A stretch of DNA of 64,000 nt from Acholoe squamosa (GCA_949317995.1 OX439045.1:5203674-5267673), one strand, 5' to 3'. Numbered from the stretch's first letter, positions 30,753 to 42,006 are shown. Notes: a model not told the origin generated them from the sequence alone. Numbers and translations: made by a program.

Positions 30753-31090
30753 CCCTTCGAGATTCTCACAGTACATCAATGCATTACGTCAGTTGTCTGT
30801 CATGATGCATCAATGCAGCCCTGGCGAAGAACTCCCAGGGCTGCATTCATGCATCATGATCAATCTTTTTGATACAAACTGATACAATAAATCTCTCGGT
30901 GGAGTGCAAAGTGCTCAAGGTGCAATAGGTGCCAGTGGCAGTATCTCTCTTCACGATACATGAATGTAGCCCTGGCAACCATACCCGGCATGATGCTCCA
31001 GTGAAATGCTGGTGCGGCACTTCATTGGTGCATCAAACCAGCTGACAGGCATCATGAACTCCTCCATCAGCAGTCCTTAGAGTGTTAAGA
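30753..31090 (-). mobile_element. TTAA-MITE, minus orientation, TTAA on both sides
   Basis: TTTAACCCTTCGAGATTC at the left and CATCAGCAGTCCTTAGAGTG then TTAA at the right. Arm B (GCAGCCCTGGCGAAGAACTC with CCAGGGCTGC) comes first, a second arm-B half next, then arm A (GAAATGCTGGTGCGGCACTTC). Both TTAA flanks are kept. Confidence 0.8.
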
Positions 31091-31453
31091 TATCTATATA
31101 ACATCTGTGTGTGAGTGGTTGTGACTTTACATCCCTGAGGTCTCAATGTACCATTCTATAGATAGGAGGGAAAAACCTTCTTTGTGACATACATATACAC
31201 ACACTGACTTGGCTTTTTCCTAAAGCCCTATAGTATACCCAGCAACCCAAGCCACAAAGGCCAATCCAAATATAAAAAAAAAAAAGCTTATTTTCTTCAG
31301 CAAAGCCTAAAAACGTCTTCTACTAAAGACCATATGGGATAAATCAAAGGGTTTGGAAAAGATAGACTCTTCATTCTGCTCCAGGTTTCATGCATCTACA
31401 ACCGATCTCTGCAGAAATATGCTTGAAAATCTGTTGAGCATTAATGGTGTCAA
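31091..31453. other. unassigned DNA
   Basis: No supported gene or repeat. Confidence 0.35.
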
Positions 31454-31626
31454 CAGGTGACTGCAGACGGGCCCATCTCTATCGGCCGATTGGTATGATC
31501 AGGAAAGTCTGTGCATGTGTCTGCTCGGGTCTGACAATATCAAACATGTTTGATGCTCCCCATGAATGGACCTGTATTCCTTAGATACCGATCAAGCGAG
31601 GTCCATCAGAATTCGAAGTCACCTTA
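31454..31626. mobile_element. CCGCAGACGGG element, diverged
   Basis: AGGTGACTGCAGACGGGCCC at the left, TCAAACATGTTTGA in the centre and GAAGTCACCTTAAA at the right. The right end has lost the CCGTCTGC word that the copies at 6511 and 42007 keep. Confidence 0.65.
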
Positions 31627-31844
31627 AACAACCCCTTCTGCACCTCAGATCTCTGGTGTTAATACATAAAGTCTTTAAACCGTGTCGGTACCCCCTGTAA
31701 CCCTATCAATTTCTAATAAATGGGCTTATATGTTACCGTTTGTAATCTCTCCAGCAAAGCGTGCTGAAACTCTGGGCTAGGATATGAGAGGTGGTAATTA
31801 CAACCGGACTAACGCCCGGGGGCTAAACCTTTCATAAGGATAGC

Positions 31845-31922
31845 ATATGTGGATCAACACGGTAAAAGGTACGCCCGCAAGGGGGTGCGTGGGCATACCT
31901 TTTACCGTGTTGATCCACATAT
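31845..31922. repeat. 78-bp hairpin with near-perfect 35-bp arms
   Basis: ATATGTGGATCAACACGGTA and AAAGGTACGCCCGCA on the left pair with TGCGTGGGCATACCTTTTAC and CGTGTTGATCCACATAT on the right, around the loop AGGGGG. I see about two mismatches. No second copy is in the window. Confidence 0.9.
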
Positions 31923-32089
31923 ATTGGATATATTATTACCATTATCGCTCCTTTACCCTTTAAAGTTTAAAGGACCAAAATTGCATCAATGCATCCTACA
32001 ACCTAGCTGCAAAGGTTATTGCGATGTGCAATAAACACTCCTTCCAATTGTATTAGTGAGGTTAGATATGAACATACATGTATTGGCAT

Positions 32090-32225
32090 GGCGACGTGCA
32101 TTTTCATAGGTCTCATGGGGAGAATCCCAAGCTCGCAGTATACAACTTGTAGGCTAGATTTGTTTTCAAATTGTAGACGGCTATCTACAAGTACTTGTAG
32201 GGAAACTTTGATAATACAACAGTTT
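32090..32225 (+). repeat. dispersed repeat, copy of 14875-15005
   Basis: CAGTATACAACTTGTAGGC, TTGTAGACGGCTATCTACAAG and TACTTGTAGGG match the layout of the earlier locus. Confidence 0.5.
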
Positions 32226-32299
32226 TATATTTACATAAAGGATGTGATGAAAGTCATTTATGTCATGGCAGATACGACCGTTACTAAAGATAAGTACTA

Positions 32300-32580
32300 G
32301 CAGCACTGTATTCAATGGGGGGATGGAATACAGTAGGCCTGTATTCAATAGCTGATGATCACGTGACCTGCTGCAGCAAACAGAGTTAAATATTGTTGAG
32401 TTTCTTTATTTAAAAGCTTTCAAACCTGTGTAGCCATGACATAAATGCAAATGTCAACTCTCCATGGGATATTTTAGCATCGCATTCACCTCAGTGAGGC
32501 CTGTCCGCATTCAACTCCGCCTATAAGGCGTCGTTGAATACCTCGGTGAATACGATGCTAAAATATCCCATGGTTGTTGA
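32300..32580. repeat. dispersed repeat ending in a strong hairpin
   Basis: TATTCAATGGGGGGATGG at 32311 is shared with 25450. At 32463-32573, CCATGGGATATTTTAGCATCG and ATTCACCTCAGTGAGG are mirrored by CCTCGGTGAATACGATGC and TAAAATATCCCATGG. A second pair ATTCAACTCCGCC / GGCGTCGTTGAAT lies inside. Confidence 0.7.
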
Positions 32581-32905
32581 TATTTGCTATATATTTGTAT
32601 GGTATATGTTACTCTCATACCCCAGCACATGCAGGTCCCATATAGGGCAGAATTTCCTCACCACATTAATTATACGTGTACTGGAACTTGAACTTCTAGC
32701 CCTTCACATTCCAAAATCTTAAACTCTCTATTATCTCTCACATTTTGGCCAAAACTGTGACAGTCAACACCGGGAAACCATCCTCAGAGAGAGTTGGCAC
32801 AAGAAAAAGGAGAGAGTTCACCCCCTTCATCCTCAGTACTTTCGTCAAGTTCAGGCCATAATAATATACGCCACAAGACAATGGGTAAACAGGGGAGTGT
32901 GAGGA
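32581..32905. other. unassigned DNA
   Basis: No supported gene; short overlapping frames on both strands have no known domain. Confidence 0.35.
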
Positions 32906-32907
32906 AA

Positions 32908-33040
32908 TGGCGCATGAATGCATCAGCGGCCCTTAAAGGGTTAAGGGCGGCTGATGCATTAATGCATCATGCCCATTGGTCATCATGATGCATAAATGCA
33001 GCCCTGGTGAGTAACTCGCCAATGCTACATTCAATCATTT
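32908..33040. mobile_element. two abutting TTAA-MITE ends sharing one TTAA
   Basis: A right end (GCATCAGCGGCCCTTAAAGGG) and a left end (GGGCGGCTGATGCATTAATG) meet at a single GTTAAG, with an arm-B half following (GCAGCCCTGGTGAGTAACTC). Two copies appear to have used the same or adjacent TTAA. Confidence 0.75.
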
Positions 33041-33182
33041 TAACCTTTGAAATGTTGATAGTGCATTGATCAGTGCATGATGCCTGTTGTGCATTATGAT
33101 GTAGTAACGAATCGTCCAGTTAGGGTATAAGGCCCCTCAATGTCTCAATACAGTCTAGAGCACGACCACAGCCGTGACCAAG

Positions 33183-33400
33183 TGCATTGTTCCCGTTATA
33201 ACACCAAAAAATCTCCAATCAGCCACCTGACAACACATAAATATCAATTGTGAAGTCTAAAAGTGTGATGAAGTTAACCTACTTTGCCAGGAGTGCATTA
33301 TCCATTGAGATAATGCACTGTCAATCAGCCAATCAGAATGCAGCATTCAGGATAATATACTCTGACTTCGCCCAGCAGTGTTATAACAGGTAACAGTTTA
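33183..33400. mobile_element. possible MITE with GTTATAACAC ends
   Basis: GTTCCCGTTATAACACC at the left is roughly inverse to GTGTTATAACAGGTAAC at the right. Inside are GAGTGCATTATCC, GATAATGCACTG and CAATCAGCCAATCAGAATGC. One copy is seen; boundaries are uncertain. Confidence 0.45.
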
Positions 33401-34375
33401 GGCATGATAAATGAATGTAGCACTGGTCAGTGGACTTGCTATGTCTGCATTCATCTATCAAGACGACAATTCAGGGCCTTGCTGCTCCTGATGTGGACAG
33501 TATCAACGATATAAGTGTGAATTCCAATGCCCATAAAATGCCAGTATCTGGTCGAAGCAAGACAGGAGGTTTGGACGTCATATTGGGCAAAACAATCTGT
33601 GGACGTATCCCTACTTAGAGGGTGTGTCCAAAGTATGGATGTCTAAGTGGATAGGTGAGCATACTTCCAGTTAGCTCTCATCAGTTTGACAAGAATTTTT
33701 TAGTAAAAGGGTTTGAACTTATTAACTTTGCTTTGCGGATACTTTTCTGAATAAAACGGTGCAGGAGGGAGGCATTTTTCATTTTTTTCTTTTATTTAGA
33801 GTGACGAGGGAGGGCATATTCATTTGTATTTACTAAATAAATTTGTAAAATACTGTTTCTAAGTTGTATCATCAACAAAAATTGATCGATCAATTCACAC
33901 GCAGTCACATTGTAGATGGATGAATGGGAATTGATATGCTTTTTGAATTATGTTTCTACTCAAAATACTTGCTAAGATGTGAACTATTTTGTATTGGGAA
34001 GAATATGTCCCAGGGGATGCTGGATCTTTACACTATTTTTAAAGGGATATTTGAAATTAAAAGCTACGATGAAGCGCTTTCTATATGGTGAGGGCGGTCT
34101 GTAAAGCTGAGGACTTTTTTTAAGTGGCCCTACATGTATGCGAATGGATAGGGATCTGGCAACAGTATATCCTGAACAGATTCTGGAATAACAAGCCCTT
34201 GCTAAAGGGACTTTGGTGATAATTGCAGCAATTTGTCTGTTTGTGTTTTTGTTTTTTGACAATTAGCACTTATGCCATCAAGGAGCTGTCCCCTGGTCTA
34301 GAGGACTAGTATAAAAGGACCCAAAGAATCAGAATCTGTGGTCAATTTAACTCTATATCCAGTCGTTAGTTAAAT
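33401..34375. other. unassigned DNA
   Basis: No supported feature. A 92-codon minus-strand frame (33984-34262) shows no domain. Confidence 0.4.
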
Positions 34376-34379
34376 ATCT

Positions 34380-34420
34380 AATCAGATCAGATCTGACCAC
34401 TCGTCAGATCTGATCTGATT
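34380..34420. repeat. perfect 18-bp hairpin
   Basis: AATCAGATCAGATCTGAC, loop CACTC, then GTCAGATCTGATCTGATT. Both arms are perfect. Each contains a smaller CAGATCTG palindrome. Confidence 0.95.
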
Positions 34421-35315
34421 TTATCTCAAATAAAATTCAGGATTTCTCAAAAATGCATTTGGACATGGAAGGAATGACCAAAGCAAAGGGGGTCATATTT
34501 TGTATAAAATCAAAGCTTACATTGCAAGGAATATGAATATTAAAACATGGTGAGATACAACCTGAAAATTTAATGAATAATTAAAAAATGCCTCATCAAT
34601 TTTCAAAATGGCTCAAACAGTACACTGTAACCTGACTTCCCATGGCTTTTTAACTAATTTAGATGAGTTTTCATCCTCATCCATGTCACACATACCCCTA
34701 ATTGGCTAATTGGTTAACCATCAAATAAACACAGGAAGGAAGGGGTAGGTATGACAAGGCTCTGGTCGACCAAGAATCCAATTTACTTCTCACAACAGTT
34801 TCGCCATATAGACCCGACCCGACCCTGAGAACATCTAGACCATAAAGGAAGCCGCAAAGCATGCGCAGAGTTCACTATATCTACTCCCACTATGCCTCCT
34901 TTTAAGTAGACAGGAACAGGAAATATTACTCACTCTTCAATCATATGTTGCATTTCTTTCTAGTCTGAGAGACATGCTTAGACGAATGACACGTTCAGGC
35001 CATAATAATATTATGGTGCTCGGTACAGGGCCAGATCCACTGCCGGTGGATGGACAATCCGTTTACTTCATGCATTTTACCAATCATTGTTTACCATAGA
35101 TAAAAGGATGAAGAGAGACGCAGTAGATGCGGCCCTTATAAATGTACGAGTGTAGTCTAGATGGTAGAGCCATGTGGGACAGCTGTTTGTAGAGTTGTAG
35201 GGCATTGTAGTGTTCCTTATGGAGTGCAAATAGTGCATTGTGTCAGTGAGGCTGCTGCCTTAGTACAGCAGGGGGGTGTTTCACTAACATGGAGAAGGAG
35301 GCTATGGTATAGGGA
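34421..35315. other. unassigned DNA
   Basis: Nothing recognisable. Confidence 0.35.
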
Positions 35316-35665
35316 TGGAGAGAACTAAAGTTTGACATGGCCACATGACCATTTCTCAAAATCTACACATGTGGCTTAGACCTTAGGGAGTGATAATTTT
35401 TTAACAGAGCGGGGCTGGGTTTCAGGGGGGGGGGACTTTTTCAACCCCCTGACTCGGGGGGAGACAAAATGCGTTTGCATGCAATTTGACCCTTGAGAGG
35501 GGAGGGGGGGCACTCCCTTAGTGACATAAGCCAAAACTTTATGTGACATAACATTGGGATTTCTTAAATTCGACATGGTAGGATCCTATAGGTGAAATGG
35601 GGTATCGGGTCTTAAGTGACATGATCATTTCTTAAAATCGACATATGACATGGGGACCCCCATGC
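35316..35665. repeat. GACATG minisatellite interrupted by TWA-1
   Basis: GACATGGCCACATGACCATTTC TCAAAATC-type units flank the nested TWA-1 copy and resume at 35522 (GACATAAGCC...). GACATGATCATTTCTTAAAA and TCGACATATGACATGGGG complete it. Confidence 0.6.
35386..35517 (+). mobile_element. TWA-1 element, short internally deleted, TTA duplication
   Basis: GGGAGTGATAATTTTTTAAC at the left and GGGGGGCACTCCC at the right, with TTA at 35383-35385 and 35518-35520. At 132 bp it has lost more than half of the family length, including most of the right subterminal part. Confidence 0.8.
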
Positions 35666-35866
35666 AGAGCCTCTTCAACGGTAGCTTGGGTACCTTGGCC
35701 ACTTTTCTCAGGCATGGTAAACTAATGAAATACATGATAGTATTACATTTTAAACTATGGTCACACCTTAGAACAAAAGAATCATACTCTGAATATATAA
35801 CGTATACTGGTGTATAGAAATGTCTCCCATATACACTAGGTGTGACAAACCTGGACCATAGTTAAG

Positions 35867-35868
<2 letters not shown>

Positions 35869-35923
<55 letters not shown>
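35869..35923. repeat. (TA)n microsatellite
   Basis: About 27 TA units, followed by TATATAATATATAACC in the flank. Confidence 0.95.
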
Positions 35924-35925
<2 letters not shown>

Positions 35926-36465
35926 TGGGTTTAAAAAGGTTATATAATATATAACCCTTTTAATCCCATAATATATCTAACTTCAATGAATCATACTTCT
36001 TCTGGGTCCAATAATTTCACCTGCTCCACATTCCCTTGCTTGACCTACTGCTGGGTGGGGGAGGGGGGTAATTATCTGGGGTAGGATTTGAATTAATTAT
36101 GTACCACTAATATAAGCATGTGAAGAGTACGAGTGAGTCATAGGGAACCATATAGGTCATGCTATCATGGTCTACTTTTCAATTTAGTGTTTCCATCAAA
36201 ACTTCCAGGTGCATGTTTAATCAGGGGTCCAATTTTAAATCTCAAGCGAACAGGACAAATCCGAGGCCCTCCCAATGCTTTTCAATGAAATATAAAAGTG
36301 TCAACCTTATCAGAAGCCATCTAAAGCCATTTGAAACCATCAGAAACACACCCTCAAAAACCGTTCAATAACAGCTATTTTTGAAGTACCTTATACCTGA
36401 TGGCGCTAAACTATAGAGCAGAGCTAGAATGCCAAAAAATATGACGACATATTAGCCTTGTAGGT
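35924..36465. other. unassigned DNA
   Basis: A G-run near 36056-36068. The 70-codon frame at 36159 includes GAAGCCATCTAAAGCCATTT repeats and no domain. Confidence 0.35.
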
Positions 36466-36685
36466 ACACTGTCAAAAATGTCTTCAAAATAACGAAGGAT
36501 TTCTCGTCTCAAAGTTATTTTCAGAGACATCTTTATTTTCAGAGAGATTCCTTGTTCCACTGCGCTGCCCCCTGGAGCTTCTGGTAAAAACTACACTGGC
36601 CCTCTGTTGTATGATTATGGTGGTTCACTGTTCAGTTTCACAAGAATCCCCAGTAGATTCAACAGTTATATTTTACAGTGTTTGT
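36466..36685 (-). mobile_element. ACACTGT element, whole
   Basis: ACACTGTCAAAAATGTCTTC at the left and TTATATTTTACAGTGT at the right. The interior GCTGCCCCCTGGAGCTTCTG, GGTTCACTGTTCAGTTTCAC and AAGAATCCCCAG matches the other copies. Confidence 0.8.
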
Positions 36686-36954
36686 CTGTCATGCACTCAA
36701 GGTGCACACTATATGCACGGTACATTTTAAGGTATTATCAATTGCATATATTCCCACCTCATTCCCATCCAAGAGAACCCTAGCCCCCCCCCCCCCACCT
36801 CCACCTGGAATACTGCAGCCTTCAGTCCTACTCCCAAAAAAGTCCTATAGACTCTAGATCACTCTATACTCTGAAGTCTTACATACACTCTAAATGCATC
36901 TATATCCTTGAAGCAAGGGCCCGAACTGGATCTGTAGGAATGGGGTAGGGGTTG

Positions 36955-37160
36955 AGGCTATATATAGTACAGGGTAGGTCACTCTTGGAGCCGCCATAGT
37001 GGTACAGACTGCTTGACAGTAGGCAGTAGGCTCAAATCAGACATGGAACATTGCAGTCACAGTGCAAACCTTATGGGCTCAAAACAGACATGGAACTACA
37101 GTGACTGACACTTTTCTACCCTTCTCTCCACAACCTCTGCATGAAGAATGACTCAAGTTG
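36955..37160 (-). repeat. dispersed repeat, inverted copy of 12700-12905
   Basis: GGCTATATATAGTACAGGG, CTGCTTGACAGTAG, two GGCTCAAA(A/T)CAGACATGGAAC words and CTCTGCATGAAGAATGACTC are the reverse complement of the first locus in the same order. Confidence 0.75.
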
Positions 37161-37345
37161 GTGCACGTGCCTTAAAGCCCACCCACCCGTGGTCCATATA
37201 TCATAGCATATTTTCCATATCACCTAGCTGCTAGCTTGAGCGGGGACTCCTAAACAGCTCTGTAAAATATGAGCAAGTAAGGCAAAAGGATACACGATGG
37301 GCTCAGTCATGGGATATCCATTCCCCTTGACTACCCACTGATACT

Positions 37346-37592
37346 TAATCATTTAACGGCCACTGATGCTGATACATCATGCTCAATGGGGGTCATGATG
37401 CATGAATGCAGCCCTGATGAGTAACTCGCCATGTAATGGCTACATTCATGCTTCACGCCGACCCTAGAGAGTTGATACAGTCCTCAAGGATCGGCATGAT
37501 GCTCGCAAGTGTGCACACCAGCACTTCATTGGTGCATCATGACGACCAATAGCCATGATGCACGCCTGCATCAGCAGCCCTTAAAGGGTAAA
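37346..37592 (-). mobile_element. TTAA-MITE, minus orientation
   Basis: CATTTAACGGCCACTGATGC at the left. Arm B (GCAGCCCTGATGAGTAACTC), GACCCTAGAGAGTTGATAC, a half arm A (ACCAGCACTTC), CCAATAGCCATGATGCAC and CATCAGCAGCCCTTAAAGGG follow. Confidence 0.8.
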
Positions 37593-37617
37593 TATTCATT
37601 CCCCTCTCTCACCCAGA

Positions 37618-38008
37618 TAAGGCCTACAAAAAAAGGTTTGTTTCCAGTTACCCGACCGACCCTAGCAAAAGAGGGTTAAAAAAACAAACCTTTTTATTCT
37701 GAGAATTTTTGGTAATTTTTCAATAATTTATTCGTACTTTTCGTGATTTTTTATCCAGTTTTCATGAAGATCATATCTGTGTGTACAGTTGAGGGCTTAG
37801 TTTTGTATATCTTTTGCATATTTTTCACTTGTCTCATAAATATTTCATATCATACTATAATTTCAAAGAATCTGACATATCTGCCCATACATTTCTATAC
37901 AAAATAAAAAAAAATTAAAAAGAAAAAAAAAGATGACCTACCGACCCTAGGTCTTGGAGGTATGTAATTGGAAACACGGGATTTTTTTTTTTTTGGCCTA
38001 AGTGGGCT
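37618..38008. mobile_element. TIR element with GGTTTGTTTCCAGT ends
   Basis: AAGGCCTACAAAAAAAGGTTTG and TTTCCAGTTACCCGACC at the left. GTATGTAATTGGAAACACGGG and TTTTTTGGCCTAAGTGGG at the right. A colinear relative is at 49222-49509. The AT-rich interior lacks open frames. Confidence 0.7.
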
Positions 38009-38190
38009 TCATGGACATAAGGTATGCAGTCGTGGGTAACCTTATTTTTAGATTCCACTCTTCACTTTGAAATGTACTTTGAAATGGAGAATCAGTAGAC
38101 TGACTGGGGTCTCTAAACTGTTACACCTCAGATGCGTTAGATTTGAAATCCATCCTACAACACATTTGTATACATCCTCGGGGAAGCTTT

Positions 38191-38684
<494 letters not shown>

Positions 38685-38895
38685 TCATGATGCATCAACG
38701 TCCATTGGTCGGCGTGATGCACCAATGCGAGACTGCTCACCAGCACTTCATTGGAGCATCATGCTGACCCGGGTGTGTATCAACCCCGCAGGGTCGGCAT
38801 GATGCATGAATGTAGCCCTGGTGAGTTACTCACCAGACCTGCGCACCTGCATCATGACGTCCAATGGGCATCATGCACTGATTTAATGCACTTAG
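38685..38895 (+). mobile_element. TTAA-MITE copy
   Basis: CATGATGCATCAACGTCCAT at the left. Arm A half (CTCACCAGCACTTC), GACCCGGGTGTGTATCAACC, CCGCAGGGTC, arm B (GTAGCCCTGGTGAG with CTCACCAGACCTGC) and CCAATGGGCATCATGCAC follow. Both outermost termini are worn away. Confidence 0.8.
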
Positions 38896-38909
38896 GGGAA
38901 TTTACATGG

Positions 38910-39230
38910 TTAAGTGAGTGAGTGAGGAATAGATGTTTAACGCCATTTTGAAAGCTGGTAATGCTACCCTTGCATGATGATATACACTCGATGTGATGTC
39001 ATGGAAGAGGGATACATATCATCCCTTTAACCACTGCTAATAGAATGAGTCAGTAATAGATGTTTAACGCCATTTCGACAGCTGAGGTCATATTCATGGT
39101 GAGAACTACATTACACAATTTCACAGAGGAATGTGTCAGTGCCCACGCATATGTGCACCACACACATCCAGAGAGATAGGAAAGAGGAGATATAGACCAT
39201 TTTAAGTGGGCTAGGAAAGCCCGACATGCA
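38910..39230 (+). mobile_element. GAGTGAG SINE-like retroposon, with doubled head
   Basis: GAGTGAGTGAGGAATAGATG and TTTAACGCCATTTTG begin at 38914. After about 130 bases (TGATGATATACACTCGATGTG, GTTAAAGGG-type) the same head restarts at 39049 (GAGTCAGTAATAGATG) and runs to the normal end GGGCTAGGAAAGCCC. The minus-strand copy at 43051 includes the same inner spacer, so this doubled form has itself been copied. Confidence 0.75.
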
Positions 39231-39978
39231 TGTTAAGTACAATATTAGAAATTGCAGAATTCCTCCCCTCTCCCAAGTAATGCTACACAGTCCCAGATAT
39301 ATCAAAACACTCGGTACACCCTTAAGACTTAATGCTACAACCATACTGTACCCCCAGTGACCAGGATCTGGGTTCCCCAAATAGGAAACAGGTATAGGGA
39401 ACAGAGCCATTCCTGTATGGAGGTGGCCATCTTGAAATTAGTTATATAACTGGCCCCCCACAGCCATCTTGGATCTGGCAGAGGATTGTGGCTAATCTCT
39501 CATCTTCCCCTCCACCCACAGAAAACCATGGTAATTGATAAGACTGATAAGTTACCGCTGCCTCTATCTTAATCACTTTAAGTATCTGTCCATTGTTTTA
39601 GGTGTGAATGGAGGGGATTAGCCTGATAGGGAGACAATGGCTTAGTTTTACTCAGCCTGGATTATATGTGCCCTCTACGAAAACTTTTAAAGTTTAATTT
39701 CTCTTGTATTTGAAGTACTAAGTCTATATAAAGCTAATATTGTTTAAGTTTAAAGTATTTACTATCCACGGGTATAGATTTTTAGCATATAGCTTCATAT
39801 AGACTATTAGGATGTGCCAACCAAAGTAAATTGTACAAAGAGGCCAACTGCTGATCTAGCCCCCGACTACATGAGCCACCTAGGAAATTTGTTTGGTACT
39901 ACCAATGGCTCTGTCCCATATACATATATACCACTACCGCCTGCACCCAACCTGTACCTGTACCCAAAATACCCTCAC
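39231..39978. other. unassigned DNA
   Basis: Two CCATCTTG words (39427, 39463) are the only motif noted. No supported gene. Confidence 0.35.
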
Positions 39979-39979
39979 C

Positions 39980-40346
39980 CCTTAACCCTTCCAGGGCTAC
40001 ATTGTGCATCTATGCATCATACCCATAGGTCGTTATGATGCACCAATGCCAGCACTTCATTGGAGCATCATGACGACCAATAGCCATGATGCACTAATGC
40101 ATCAGCTGCCCTTAAGCTGGAGATCCACTGCCACAAATTTCTTACGATGTATGTGTTATCACAGAAAACATTCCACCAGTGGATCTGTTGCTGCGACTAC
40201 CTTCATGGGATGTCCAAGCGGCTTGCGAGAATATTCACAGAAATCAGGATGTTTTGATTTTTGAGAGGTTTTTTTTTTCGGACTTACTCACCGCGGACGC
40301 TATTCGCAAGAAATTTGCTGCAGTGGATCCGCTTTTTTAAAGGGTT
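39980..40346 (+). mobile_element. TTAA-MITE with a GATCCACTGC element in its right end
   Basis: TTAACCCTTCCAGGGCTAC at the left. Arm-A half, CCAATAGCCATGATGCAC, then CATCAGCTGCCCTTAA at 40115. The terminal AAAGGGTTAA resumes at 40337. TTAA flanks the outside of the MITE on both sides. Confidence 0.75.
40117..40338. mobile_element. GATCCACTGC TIR element, nested
   Basis: AGCTGGAGATCCACTGCCAC and AAATTTCTTACG at the left pair with GCAAGAAATTTGCTGCAGTG and GATCCGCT at the right. TTAA occurs on both sides, consistent with a TTAA target duplication inside the MITE end. Confidence 0.7.
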
Positions 40347-40526
40347 AAGACCACTTCCCATACCCCCCCCCCCACATATATGACCACGTAGTACTCCTAC
40401 AAGCCATGCATGACCTGTCACGTGACTGACCTTAACAATGGCGGACGGAAATAAACCCCACCTTGGTTGTGGCAACGTGGTGGTGGTATTATTGTGCACC
40501 GTGTATACATAGGACTGGTCTCTTAA
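40340..40526. other. unassigned DNA
   Basis: Short stretch with a C-run (40364-40373); nothing else. Confidence 0.3.
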
Positions 40527-41128
40527 CCCTTTAAGGACTGCTGATGCAGGAGTATATCATACCCATAGGTCGTCATGATGCACCAATGAAGTGCTGGCGA
40601 GCAGACTCGCCAGCACTTCATCGGTACATCGTGCCGACCCTCCGGGAGAGTATCAGCTCCGTAGGGTCGCAATGATGCACCGATGAAATACCGGTGAGTA
40701 GATTGCCCGTCATTAGTGTTTCTTAAAAGTCTGTGTAGTGCTCTCAGCAAGGTCCAACATCCATTTGTCATCATGCTTAAATGGGAATTACGTTGCTAGA
40801 AATGTATTCATGCATAATTCTGCCCCCATATGGGGGTGATACACCCTCAGAAGCCCTGAGATGCTTCAATGCGGCACTGCATAGGTGCATCATGACTATC
40901 ATAGAACATGCATTAGGGAGTGGTCATTATTGATTAACAATGGAGGGGGGTGGTGGATTTTTTACGCCCCCCCCCCTCCCCCACTCGACAGCAGTCAACT
41001 TTTTTTATGTGCCCACCGCCCCGGAGGCGCAGAGAATTCTCGCGCCCCTCTTTGATCTGTAGTAGCGCGCAGGCTTTTGTGCTAAAAAGAGGCCACTCCC
41101 TCAAAAGCAACAGCCCTTAAAGCGTTAA
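40527..41128 (+). mobile_element. TTAA-MITE, full length, split by TWA-1
   Basis: TTAACCCTTTAAGGACTGCTG at the left and CAGCCCTTAAAGCG then TTAA at the right. Arm A (GAAGTGCTGGCGAG CAGA CTCGCCAGCACTTC) is perfect. GACCCTCCGGGAGAG and CCGTAGGGTC follow. The arm-B position is replaced by a decayed arm-A half and further family words at 40800-40910. TWA-1 lies at 40916-41100. Confidence 0.8.
40916..41100 (+). mobile_element. TWA-1 element, nested in a TTAA-MITE
   Basis: GGGAGTGGTCATTATTGATT at the left and GAGGCCACTCCC at the right. TTA precedes and TCA follows, a TTA duplication with one change. It sits at the same point of its host (GCATTA in the right shoulder) as the copy at 18022. Confidence 0.75.
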
Positions 41129-41684
41129 ATGGACACTTAATGTACAAAGGAGCAGACACCTTAAAGGCTACTGGGGTATTTTCGACCGTATGTGAAAATC
41201 TAAACCATTTAATGGTTTTAATTCGACCAAAATGCTATGCTACAGCCAAGAATAGTATAGTAGTGTCTACTACAGCTACAGCTATGCAGAGATAATAGGT
41301 TTGGGCTTCTTATATTTAACAAGACTTTCTCTTCTTTTTTAATACCTGGAAGTGGTAGAGGATCTGAGACTCATGTGAAACTTGATAGCCAGACCATCAT
41401 TAATACAATCTTTTCTTCTTTGAAAATTATGTAAAGAACTAAGTACATGCATTAAAAGCATAGGAAGGAAGGGTCCTATATGTAAGAGGGCATTTTAGTA
41501 GTTTTTTTTACTTTTATTGGATCGAGGAATTCAATTTATTTTATTCAGTTTCAAGTGGTGACTAATATTATAAGATGAATACACGTGTATGTATATAATG
41601 TGGCAAAAACTACAAACGTTTCAAAAGCCTAAAATGTAACTGCAGCCTACTTCAATCAGCAATACATGACCATTTACTGTATAT
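41129..41684. other. unassigned DNA
   Basis: AT-rich, nothing recognisable. Confidence 0.35.
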
Positions 41685-41687
41685 TAA

Positions 41688-42002
41688 GGGAGTGATCATT
41701 TTTTAACAAGGGAGGGGCTGGTGGGTTTGCGCGCGGACACGCCAAAAAAAATCCGACCCCCCCTCTCGAGGGGGTAAAATGTTTTTGACCCCCCCCATAA
41801 GGGACAAAAATTGTGTGCAAATGTCCCCTTTTAGCCTATAGTAACGCGCGGGGTTTTCCACTGAAAACAGGTGAAATTATTTTGACCTCCCCATTAGAGG
41901 TGTTGAAAAATTTCTGACCACCCCGGTCAAGGGGTTAAAATTCTCATCCCCCCTCAAACCCACCAGCCCCCCACCCCCTGTTGTTAAAAAATGATCACTC
42001 CC
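41688..42002 (+). mobile_element. TWA-1 element, whole, TAA duplication
   Basis: GGGAGTGATCATTTTTTAAC at the left pairs exactly with GTTAAAAAATGATCACTCCC at the right. TAA at 41685-41687 and 42003-42005. The best-preserved copy, about 315 bp. It abuts a CCGCAGACGGG element. Confidence 0.9.
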
Positions 42003-42006
42003 TAAA

